DNA from: Oxalobacter formigenes
GTDB lineage: Bacteria; Pseudomonadota; Gammaproteobacteria; Burkholderiales; Burkholderiaceae_D
Reading direction: 5' to 3'
NCBI RefSeq assembly: GCF_002127965.1
Contig: NZ_CP018787.1
Span: 1,364,001-1,428,000, forward strand
DNA length: 64,000 bases
The first letter of the stretch is position 1, and every line of letters starts with the position of its first letter. Shown in pieces: positions 55,112 through 62,554 of the stretch. The translations under genes and the position numbers were made by a program. The notes under the pieces are model-generated. The model saw nothing but the letters and a program-made list of their open reading frames with translations. It was not told the DNA's origin and searched no databases.

Positions 55112-57654
55112 TAGTAAGCCCCCGCTGCCCGACTTGCGCCGAAGTTCCGCATGATCGCTCTGGATACCGGCCCATCGTTTTCGATGTCTCTTGTGACGAT
55201 ATTGACAATCATCGTGTTGCCATCAAAATGCGCACTGGATGAAGAGACTTCCTGTTTTGTTCCTTCGTTTCGATGATTGATTTGAATACTCATTTTGTTA
55301 CTACCTCCCAGCGCGTCATTCGGCACAATGGATCCGCTGTTATTTGGCACGAATAATTCAGGCCCACGCTCACCGACCAGATATGTCTTTCCACCTGATA
55401 CGGAGCCGCCGGATGCTCTGGCACCATCAATCGCACTGTATCCGAGCGTATCGTACCAATCCGCTGGCTGTGCCGCATCACCAAAAAATCCACCAAAAGC
55501 AGAACCAAGAGCAGACGTCAATCCATCTGCAAGCCCTGAAATCATTTTTTGAGCCTGAATACGGACGAGCCCAGCCAGAACAGACTCAACAAGATCCCCG
55601 AAAGAGATTTTTCCGGTTGTCACGAATTGCACGATAGCGTCTTCCGCCCCTTTGAAAGCATCCTTGAGTGTATCCCCCACCTGTTTTCCGACATTTCGCG
55701 CGGTTTCTCCGTATTCTGTAACGGCCATTTGCATGTTGACCCACGGATCGTTTTCACGCTGATATTTCATATTTGCCATTTGGATTGCAACGGTCTTTGC
55801 TGCCTCGGCCTGATCGTACAGAGCTTTGACATTCGCTTCATGAGCTGCTTTCTGCTCACCTGACAATGTCAGCCCTTTTTTACCGATTTCTTCATTGACC
55901 TTGCGAATACGTTCCTGTACTTCCAGATCAATGTTTCTTGCCGCAGTCAGCTTTTCTGTTTCGAGCGACGTCTTGCCAATCAGATCTATTTCGAACTGAC
56001 GATTCGCATTATCGGTTTTCATGTCGAACGCAAATTCATCGACACGAGTTCCAAATTTTTTGACGACATTGATCTGTCTGATTTTTTCAGCTAACTCATC
56101 GACATACCGACCCTGCTCGACGTACTGTGCTTTCTGTTCAGCACTCAAGACCGGTAACTTCGATGAAATACGAGACTGATCAGACAATTTCCCCAGCGTG
56201 ACATCAAATTCAGCTATAGCTTCTTTCGATGACTTTACACGCCTTTCAAATCGCTCGAAATTATTGATTGCAAAGTTCATGTCGGCAGCGGTACGCTGCA
56301 TCGACTGCATTCCGGTTGTGAACGGATCTGATTTCTCGGCTTTCCCCTGAAATTTCTTGACGAGAGCGGCGCGACGTTTCTGATAGGCCTCCAACACCTG
56401 ATTATATTCAGCCGATCCTTTTGCAAGCCCACGGGCAGCTTTCTGGAATGCTTCGTTTTCCTTTTCAAGTTCCGTTGACAGCGATGCACGCTTACTGTTT
56501 TCGATATATGTTTTTCGGTCTTTATAGGCAGCAATACTTTCTTTGTTTGCTCTGGCATTTTCTGCCTTGGCGATCGTATTGTTTTTAATCTCATCCGTTT
56601 CCTTGCGCATGGCCTGAACGTTTTGTTCAAGTTTGGCAATAATGTCGCGTTGGGAATCGGTTGTATTGCGTCCACTATCGTAGGCATCCCTGGCGCTTTT
56701 CAAGGCAGCTTCCATTTGTGCCAATTGCTGTGACTTTGTGTCCTGACGTCCCCAGTTCAACAATGCCTGCCAGCTCTCCTGAATGGATTTTGTCACACCT
56801 TTCCAAGCCGCCTCGATCCAGCCAAGATTTTCAACCATCTCACCGGCCCGGGAGCGCATCGTATCGGCAAACGTATCAACCGCCTTTTTAATCGCTTCCT
56901 GCTGTTTTCCTTGTTCAACCAGTGACTCGATATGCTTGTATACGTCCAGCGTTAAAAAGTTGTATTCATCGTCCAGCTTTTGGATGGCTGCCAACGGATC
57001 TTTAGCCAGCGAAACGAAATCCTCGACTACCTTTTCAACGCTTTTGCCTGCGACAGAAACAGCATCAACAACGCCACGCATTGCCGTTTCCAACGTTTCA
57101 GCACCAAATAAACCCGTCGATGCGAGCGCTATGGCGGCATCGCGTGCTGTTCCATATTTCCCAGTCAGCTCACCTATGCGACCGGCCATATCGGCAATAT
57201 CGTCTGGTGTCAAACCAAGGATGCCACCGTTTTTTGTATTTGCGCCCGATAACGCTGCAATCTGGGATCTGGCCTCATAAACTGCATATCCCAGACCGGC
57301 TATAGCAGCCGTCGCCAAAGTTACAGGATTGATAATCGATGCAATATAACCGCCCATTGCCCTCAATGCCGGGCCAATACCACCGAACATGTCTTTCAAC
57401 TGTCCACCCTGTTGTAACAGTACCGTCAAAGGTTTCTGTCCACCCTGGAGCGACACAAAGATATCGGTAAACTGGGCAGGAACCCCACGCAATGCAAACG
57501 CATATTGCTTTGCCGACATACCACCTGCACCAAAACTTTGAGATGCAATAGCAGCATGTTGTTGTGCCGCCTGACTTGCTTCTGCCAGATCGCGTTTATA
57601 ACCGCTGGCATCAACCGACAATGTAGCAACAAGATCGCCGAGTTTACCTGCCAT
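55111..57654 (-). CDS. Tail length tape measure protein
   Basis: An 847-residue protein. The N-terminal 200 residues have the lambda-H-like pattern LVATLSVDASGYKRDLAEASQAA and GGMSAKQYAFALRGVPAQFTDIFVSLQGG (split), with a hydrophobic segment near residues 100-130. The centre is a long coiled coil (from about 330 to 560), and the C-terminus is glycine-rich with QINHRNEGTKQE. Length sets tail length. The start overlaps the end of the tail chaperone frame by 11 bases. Confidence 0.92.
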   Translation of the reverse strand: MAGKLGDLVATLSVDASGYKRDLAEASQAAQQHAAIASQSFGAGGMSAKQYAFALRGVPAQFTDIFVSLQGGQKPLTVLLQQGGQLKDMFGGIGPALRAMGGYIASIINPVTLATAAIAGLGYAVYEARSQIAALSGANTKNGGILGLTPDDIADMAGRIGELTGKYGTARDAAIALASTGLFGAETLETAMRGVVDAVSVAGKSVEKVVEDFVSLAKDPLAAIQKLDDEYNFLTLDVYKHIESLVEQGKQQEAIKKAVDTFADTMRSRAGEMVENLGWIEAAWKGVTKSIQESWQALLNWGRQDTKSQQLAQMEAALKSARDAYDSGRNTTDSQRDIIAKLEQNVQAMRKETDEIKNNTIAKAENARANKESIAAYKDRKTYIENSKRASLSTELEKENEAFQKAARGLAKGSAEYNQVLEAYQKRRAALVKKFQGKAEKSDPFTTGMQSMQRTAADMNFAINNFERFERRVKSSKEAIAEFDVTLGKLSDQSRISSKLPVLSAEQKAQYVEQGRYVDELAEKIRQINVVKKFGTRVDEFAFDMKTDNANRQFEIDLIGKTSLETEKLTAARNIDLEVQERIRKVNEEIGKKGLTLSGEQKAAHEANVKALYDQAEAAKTVAIQMANMKYQRENDPWVNMQMAVTEYGETARNVGKQVGDTLKDAFKGAEDAIVQFVTTGKISFGDLVESVLAGLVRIQAQKMISGLADGLTSALGSAFGGFFGDAAQPADWYDTLGYSAIDGARASGGSVSGGKTYLVGERGPELFVPNNSGSIVPNDALGGSNKMSIQINHRNEGTKQEVSSSSAHFDGNTMIVNIVTRDIENDGPVSRAIMRNFGASRAAGAY

Positions 57655-58036
57655 TTTTTACCTCTTTCAGTTTTTTATCGAACACTTCCAATGCTGCCAG
57701 TTCCATTACCCGAATGCGTTTAAACATTTCGGGTTTATCAGGTATTTCCATCAATCGCATTGCTGTTTCCAGCGCCGGATAAGACAGCCCAACATGGAAA
57801 CAACCCGAGAGGCCGTTCGACATCATCCATTGAGTTTCAAGCGATAGAAACAGGCCGACTGTTTCCATGTTTTCCGGCCACACAAGAAAGTCATCGGCAT
57901 CCTGCCGGATATTTTGCTGGGCCGCCTTGATGACTTCATCGGGCGCACCGGCGGCAACAAGAGAGGCAATGACGTCATCATCAACACTGATAACCTGATT
58001 GCTCTCTCCCGCCCAATAACGTGCCGCCTCAATCAG
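57644..58036 (-). CDS. Tail chaperone T frame (made by -1 frameshift)
   Basis: An open frame of about 130 codons with no ATG until METVGLFLS near its middle. It is open back to the slippery site: LIEAARYWAGESNQVISV, then DDDVIASLVAAGAPDEVIKAAQ, followed by a region resembling DUF1799 (WMMSNGLSGCFHVGLSYPAL). In lambda the G and GT proteins are tail assembly chaperones, GT being made by a -1 shift. I infer the same here: G-T fusion of about 238 residues. Confidence 0.8.
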   Translation of the reverse strand: MIEAARYWAGESNQVISVDDDVIASLVAAGAPDEVIKAAQQNIRQDADDFLVWPENMETVGLFLSLETQWMMSNGLSGCFHVGLSYPALETAMRLMEIPDKPEMFKRIRVMELAALEVFDKKLKEVKNGR

Positions 58037-58359
58037 TTTTTTTCACGTGCCTTGAAAATGGTTGACCAGTAATAATGGCCCAGTGCCTGCAAAGCCTGCG
58101 GAATTTTCAAAAGCGCCGTTTTATTGGCTGAGTTGTAAGGCAATTCGTTTCCGGATGAATCAACAAGGCCGGACCAGCCGATCAGCATTTCATTCATGAC
58201 CTCGGCAATGGACTTCGTTTGCAAATCGTTCAACCGGTCGAAATCGCACCGCAAAAATTCGGCCATAAAATCCGACTGGTCGAATTTGCCTTGTTCATTC
58301 GGAATATCGACAATAATCTTGACTTTGTATGTCGGTGTTAAAGCGAGTTTAAACGCCAT
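58033..58359 (-). CDS. Tail assembly chaperone G-like protein
   Basis: A 108-residue protein (MAFKLALTPTYKVKIIVDIP, then NEQGKFDQSDFMAEFLR; ends AREKN). Its pattern fits the phage tail assembly chaperone family placed between the major tail protein and the tape measure. The chaperone holds the tape measure protein before tail polymerisation. The last codons GAA AAA AAC TGA form the frameshift site to the next frame. It lies 9 bases after the major tail protein gene. Confidence 0.85.
   Translation of the reverse strand: MAFKLALTPTYKVKIIVDIPNEQGKFDQSDFMAEFLRCDFDRLNDLQTKSIAEVMNEMLIGWSGLVDSSGNELPYNSANKTALLKIPQALQALGHYYWSTIFKAREKN
58036..58042 (-). promoter_or_regulatory. A_AAA_AAC slippery heptamer
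   Basis: The canonical X_XXY_YYZ heptamer ends one codon before the G stop codon. A -1 slip moves the ribosome into the T frame (next codon CTG at 58036). No definite pseudoknot was recognised downstream. Confidence 0.8.
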
Positions 58360-58368
58360 GATTTCCCC

Positions 58369-59301
58369 TTATTTCACAGTAATACTGATTTCATCATTTC
58401 CCTCATCCGGAATCAGGGAAAGCGACACAGACAACATGGCGTTACCATCCTCGTCCTTGTACGACGGACTGTAAATCTGCGCTTTTGGTGCAGAAATGAC
58501 CACGATATTGCCGGCAACCGTGCCATGCGTCATGGACACAGATCCGGTATCTCCATCGGCAATCGTCTGATACCAGTTTTTTGTTGCGATACTGTTCAGC
58601 TCGAAGGTGACAGATCCGGTTGGTTTGCGGTTCGTGATTTCAACACTGGACGCGCCGATCAGCTCCCGATAAATGACATCGTTGGCGACATCAACAGAAA
58701 ATTCAGACATCGGCGCGGTTTGCCCATGTAATGACCAGACCGGTGTATTCAACGTACTGGCAACCTTCGGCACCTGAAATGCCGAATAATCCACACTGGA
58801 CGGATTGGATGTATCAGTCGGTTCGGTGTATTTCCCGGTAAACTTGAATTTCATTTTCGGGATACCTTTTGGGGACAACTCAAACGAGACAGTCCCGCGA
58901 CATCCGCTCATCTTGTGTAACAAACCGTCAAGATAATAAAAAATCGTTACAGACGGAATATTGTCGGTAACCGGTTTATAGACCACATCCGTCGATTCCG
59001 TTACTGTTTCGCCAAAGGCACAGGCTTTCAGTAATGGCCCCCATGCCGGAGCAACACCCGCCGTTCCGGAGCCGGTCAGCTCGACATCGAATTCAAGTTC
59101 TGACTTAACCGATGCAAGCAATTGCTCCGATGCTCCCAAATAGGGACGTTGCAAGTCCCTGTCGACAAATTCCGCCGACATCATGTTGGGAGAAATTCCA
59201 CTGCACAAAATCGCGTTGGCCGCCCCTGTTGGTGTCGGATCGACACCATACGTCGTTTCTGTTTTCGCCAGAATCAACGCATTACGCATTCTTTTTGCCA
59301 T
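58369..59301 (-). CDS. Major tail tube protein
   Basis: A 310-residue protein beginning MAKRMRNALILAKTETTYGV, then DPTPTGAANAILC; the pattern of a tail tube protein with a following beta-sandwich core and a C-terminal immunoglobulin-like extension (VTFELNS... DEDGNAMLSVSLSLIPDEGNDEI). It forms the tube through which DNA passes. ATG 59301 is chosen for AAGGA upstream; an earlier frame is open but not family-like. It lies between the tail terminator and the chaperone. Confidence 0.85.
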   Translation of the reverse strand: MAKRMRNALILAKTETTYGVDPTPTGAANAILCSGISPNMMSAEFVDRDLQRPYLGASEQLLASVKSELEFDVELTGSGTAGVAPAWGPLLKACAFGETVTESTDVVYKPVTDNIPSVTIFYYLDGLLHKMSGCRGTVSFELSPKGIPKMKFKFTGKYTEPTDTSNPSSVDYSAFQVPKVASTLNTPVWSLHGQTAPMSEFSVDVANDVIYRELIGASSVEITNRKPTGSVTFELNSIATKNWYQTIADGDTGSVSMTHGTVAGNIVVISAPKAQIYSPSYKDEDGNAMLSVSLSLIPDEGNDEISITVK

Positions 59302-59314
59302 AGCTTTTTCCTTT

Positions 59315-59722
59315 TTAAAGATTATTCGGGTTTGTTCTGTACAAAACCGAATAATGAGACTGCACAAAACAGCCATCAGACGGACGTTCGGCATATTTCG
59401 GCTCATCTGAACCGGTTTCTGCAATCTCGATAATGCCCGGGATCGGAGCCGTCATCAGGGCAGAATGGATGATCCCCATCAGGTCATCCGCTGCCACTTC
59501 CGGATTTTCACAACGACAAATAACCGTGATCCTCAAATCCATTGTCCTATCGATTGCCCCGATCATTCTGTCGTTTACCGTCTCGTCTCCACGATGGACA
59601 ACGACAACCGGCGTTTCTTCTGCGCTGTACGCTTTTACAAGAGACCGTTCGACATGCTCGATCCCGTCTGTTGCATTCAGTAACGCAATGACTGCCGACA
59701 TGATTTCTTCACGTTTTGTCAT
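59315..59722 (-). CDS. Tail terminator-like protein
   Basis: A 135-residue protein from MTKREEIMSAVIALL, then HVERSLVKAYSAEETPVVVVHRGDE. The size, order and strand-helix pattern suit a tail terminator/minor tail protein U-like role, capping the tail tube. The stop region carries a hairpin (ATTATTCGG/CCGAATAAT). It overlaps the upstream head-tail gene by four bases. Confidence 0.75.
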   Translation of the reverse strand: MTKREEIMSAVIALLNATDGIEHVERSLVKAYSAEETPVVVVHRGDETVNDRMIGAIDRTMDLRITVICRCENPEVAADDLMGIIHSALMTAPIPGIIEIAETGSDEPKYAERPSDGCFVQSHYSVLYRTNPNNL

Positions 59723-60024
59723 GGCAAGACCTCCAGCATCACCGTAGAAAATTCGCCATCCGCATCCTGCATGGGTGGACGGGTCAGTTTGTAGGCTGTC
59801 CCGTCAATCCGGATGACGTCACCCCTTTTGAGGGTGACGGCACTGGTGAGATATTCGATTGAATAATCCGTTGCCTTGACGAAATCATCCATATCCAGAA
59901 CATCCGGACGTTTCAGACCGACTTTGAATGTCATACCGTTCCCGTTCGGTAACTGGAAAGTTGCCGTTTTCAGCATGCCATGCACCGAACCGATGGCTTC
60001 CCATATTTCGTCAGGCAACCCCAT
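59719..60024 (-). CDS. Head-tail joining protein
   Basis: A 101-residue protein with a beta-rich core: FKVGLKRPDVLDMDDFVKAT, then VTLKRGDVIRIDGTAYKLT and the end FSTVMLEVLP. This fits small head-tail connector proteins of the lambda FII/gp6-adaptor kind. It lies between DUF2190 and the tail terminator, as expected, with a one-base and a four-base overlap on either side. Confidence 0.75.
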   Translation of the reverse strand: MGLPDEIWEAIGSVHGMLKTATFQLPNGNGMTFKVGLKRPDVLDMDDFVKATDYSIEYLTSAVTLKRGDVIRIDGTAYKLTRPPMQDADGEFSTVMLEVLP

Positions 60025-60374
60025 TAAAATGCCCCGTTCAGCCGAATAGTCGCACTCGTCTGTCCGGACGTCTTTGCAATCAGGAACACACCGATTTTTG
60101 GATAGGCAACCGGCGTTTGGGCGCCATCATTCGCTGCCGATGTCACCTTCTTGTCCGTATTGTTCCAGTAAGCAGCCGCGCCAACGGTGGCCGTGTCGGT
60201 ACTGACGGCCGCCAGTTCATAGACACCATGCAAGTCAAGAACAACGTCTGCGTCGGATGCCGCGTCTGTCAAAGCAACACCGAACAGCGTGCCGACAAGC
60301 GCGCCATCACCACTGGACAGGGCATAAGGGGCTGGGACCTTGACGGTCTTGCCACTCGCAATCATGTTTTTCAT
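60024..60374 (-). CDS. DUF2190 capsid-associated protein
   Basis: A 116-residue protein of DUF2190: VPAPYALSSGDGALVGTLFG, GVYELAAVSTDTATVGAAAYW, and TSATIRLNGAF at the end. Such proteins are thought to decorate the capsid. ATG 60374 has AAAGGA eight bases upstream; an upstream open frame is unrelated. A terminator-like hairpin lies between this gene and the capsid gene. Confidence 0.88.
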   Translation of the reverse strand: MKNMIASGKTVKVPAPYALSSGDGALVGTLFGVALTDAASDADVVLDLHGVYELAAVSTDTATVGAAAYWNNTDKKVTSAANDGAQTPVAYPKIGVFLIAKTSGQTSATIRLNGAF

Positions 60375-60387
60375 ACATATATCCTTT

Positions 60388-60416
60388 AAAAAAAGACGGT
60401 GGCCGAAACCACCGTC
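60388..60416 (-). terminator. Terminator-like hairpin after capsid gene
   Basis: GACGGTGG pairs with CCACCGTC over a 6-base loop, followed on the minus strand by T7. It is within the late operon. Confidence 0.7.
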
Positions 60417-60456
60417 AAAACCACACAGGGAAAGATTTTTCAAACTGTCGTGCCGC

Positions 60457-62493
60457 TTATGCCGCACCGTTATTTTTGTAAAGACCACGCCAGTCGATGG
60501 CCTTGGCTGCAAAAACAAGACGCGCCTTGATCTGCAATCCGTCCACTTCGAATCCCTGTTTCTGTTCGGTAAACAGGCCGTTTTCACCTTCCAGATAGGC
60601 GTATTCGATTGTATCTACCATGTTCGGCGAAGCCGACATATACCAGGAATTTCCAATAATTCGCGGATCGACGATCACTTCCAGCGAGGTATTGAATTTC
60701 GGATTGATATTGACTGATGCGGCCGCGACGAATTCGGCTGACGTGTACTTGTTTGCCAAACCTTCGTTATCAGGGCCGACAATCAAATAAGCCGGTGTCA
60801 GGTTCAGATAACCATCTTTCAGGTCTTTCTGTTTTCTCATCATTGCCCTGGCTGCTGTCAGGGACGTGTCACTGATCGCCGTTCCGGTACTGGTCAGATT
60901 TTTATGGTCAGAATCGAACAGGGCTTTTCCGTCGGCCATATTCGGATTACCGGTCAAAATACCGTACACAATGTCTGATTCTTTTTGCGCTGCCTTATTC
61001 GCAAAAATGCGTGGAATACGGTCAAAGGCGTTCAGATCATCATTGACCAGCGTTTCCATCGTGATTGGAATAATCCGGCCATATTTGACGAGTGCATATT
61101 TCTCTGCACTTTCTCCCATAGTCGCCATTTTGTATTCTTCACCTTCGGTCACCTTTTCAAATCCACTCATGTCGGACAATTGAACACGGGCAACCTGTTT
61201 GAAATCCGGCGCGGTTGACCGGGTACAAAACGGCGTGAATGTTTTTGGCGCGGCATCATAGACCCGTCGCAAGGTGCGCCCGACTGTATTGCCAAGCACT
61301 TCCGGGAAGTCGCTGGTCGAGTTCATACCCGCACGCACACGCAGGTTTTGATCCACGTTCAATGCAATGGACGCGATTTCATGACGGGCAAATCCGGCAA
61401 CCTTGCCGCCACCAGCTTCAATCGCAGCACGTGCCATGTCAATCAGGTTCATGCCCCGATACTGTCTTGCCCGTTCGATCTGATCCTTGTCCGTCAGGGC
61501 ATTTGGATTGGCTCGCAAAAGAATGGCATCCGACATGGCCGCACGGCGAATATCCGTCTGATCTTGTACGGTAACAATATGTGCCGGACTGATAGTCGCA
61601 CCAGACCCAGCAGATCGCTTGTGCAATTCGTTCAGACAGGCCATGCCTGCATCTTTTCCATCCATATCCCGATTATTGATCAATGCATCGGCAAAGCCCG
61701 GTTCCAGCCCAGCCATCCGGACAGCATCACGGATAGCCGTTTGGCGTTCCGCTTCCATTCGCATCCCTTCTGCACGAGCCGCTTCAATTTGTGCCTGGTT
61801 ATCCTGTGGCACAACAGGTGCAGCGACAGGCGCGCCACTGCGGGTTCCTTCATTTGCTTGAGGCATATTGTTTCCTTTTTCAGTGTTCACGGCAGGTGCC
61901 GCAAGTTGACGTACAAAAAAATGGCATGGCGTTGTGGCCATGCCGGGTTGCTGGTCTGGCTGGCTTCGGGTGCCAGCGCCCCCATCCGCTGGAACCGTCA
62001 CCAGCGACAATTCCAGCGGTTCCCAGTCTGTTGCCCGATAAATCCAGTCTTCTCCATCCTTTTCTGGCGGGATCATCTCGATGGAATGGATGGCATAACC
62101 AACCGAAATATTCCGGATAATGCCTTCCTTAACGTCCTGCCAAATCGCATTCACTTCTTCCCGTTTCGAGAATCGAGCAGTCGCAATGCCCTGACCATTT
62201 TCGATAGATGCTGATTCCACAACGCCGAGTTGGTCGGACAAGTCATAGCGACAATGACTGTTCAGAAATGGTGCCCTTCCTGATGTCAGTCGTTCCATTC
62301 GTACACATTCCGGGCTGACAGGCAGTTCTTCCACATAAAAACGTCCTCGCATGTAGTCGTACCGTCGAACCTTGCCTCCTGTCGTCCAAACCAGATTACA
62401 CGTCCGGTTTTCATCGTTGATTGTCCCAACTGATGCGGCTCTGGTCTGCATCGGTAGGTCCGTCATTCCTTCTTTATTTGCCTGCTTTGGCAT
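60457..62493 (-). CDS. Prohead protease-major capsid fusion protein
   Basis: A 678-residue protein. Residues 1-190 are a HK97/S78-type prohead protease (catalytic His in FLNSHCRYD; the serine strand at NISVGYAIHSIEM). After a linker of about 40 residues come a coiled-coil scaffold part (AQIEAARAEGMRMEAERQTAI) and, from about residue 360, an HK97-fold capsid protein (LGNTVGRTLRRVYDAAPKTF). Fusions of this type are known in prophages. The linker holds a terminator-like hairpin and an internal RBS-ATG at 61866 that would allow separate capsid synthesis (about 469 residues). ATG 62493 follows GGGAG by six bases. Confidence 0.88.
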   Translation of the reverse strand: MPKQANKEGMTDLPMQTRAASVGTINDENRTCNLVWTTGGKVRRYDYMRGRFYVEELPVSPECVRMERLTSGRAPFLNSHCRYDLSDQLGVVESASIENGQGIATARFSKREEVNAIWQDVKEGIIRNISVGYAIHSIEMIPPEKDGEDWIYRATDWEPLELSLVTVPADGGAGTRSQPDQQPGMATTPCHFFVRQLAAPAVNTEKGNNMPQANEGTRSGAPVAAPVVPQDNQAQIEAARAEGMRMEAERQTAIRDAVRMAGLEPGFADALINNRDMDGKDAGMACLNELHKRSAGSGATISPAHIVTVQDQTDIRRAAMSDAILLRANPNALTDKDQIERARQYRGMNLIDMARAAIEAGGGKVAGFARHEIASIALNVDQNLRVRAGMNSTSDFPEVLGNTVGRTLRRVYDAAPKTFTPFCTRSTAPDFKQVARVQLSDMSGFEKVTEGEEYKMATMGESAEKYALVKYGRIIPITMETLVNDDLNAFDRIPRIFANKAAQKESDIVYGILTGNPNMADGKALFDSDHKNLTSTGTAISDTSLTAARAMMRKQKDLKDGYLNLTPAYLIVGPDNEGLANKYTSAEFVAAASVNINPKFNTSLEVIVDPRIIGNSWYMSASPNMVDTIEYAYLEGENGLFTEQKQGFEVDGLQIKARLVFAAKAIDWRGLYKNNGAA
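61864..61875 (-). promoter_or_regulatory. Internal RBS and ATG for capsid
   Basis: AAGGAAACAAT precedes ATG 61866 (MPQANEGTRSG) in frame within the protease-capsid fusion, a good initiation site for an independent capsid subunit. Confidence 0.65.
61915..61944 (-). terminator. Terminator-like hairpin inside the fusion gene
   Basis: GGCATGGC pairs with GCCATGCC over 6 bases, followed on the minus strand by T7. It codes for part of the linker (GMATTPCHFFV) between protease and capsid domains. Confidence 0.75.
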
Positions 62494-62504
62494 CTGTTTC
62501 TCCC

Positions 62505-62529
62505 AAAAAAATAACCCGGACAAGCCGGG
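62505..62529 (-). terminator. Terminator-like hairpin between portal and protease
   Basis: CCCGG pairs with CCGGG over a five-base loop, followed on the minus strand by A and T7. Confidence 0.6.
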
Positions 62530-62554
62530 CTTTTATTCTCACAATTCAAATACC

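Noticed and set aside
57823-58032. 69-codon minus-strand frame starting MRRHVIG beside the chaperone
   Set aside because: It overlaps the -1 frame, which is longer and extends the tail chaperone family; the arginine-rich composition is non-protein-like.
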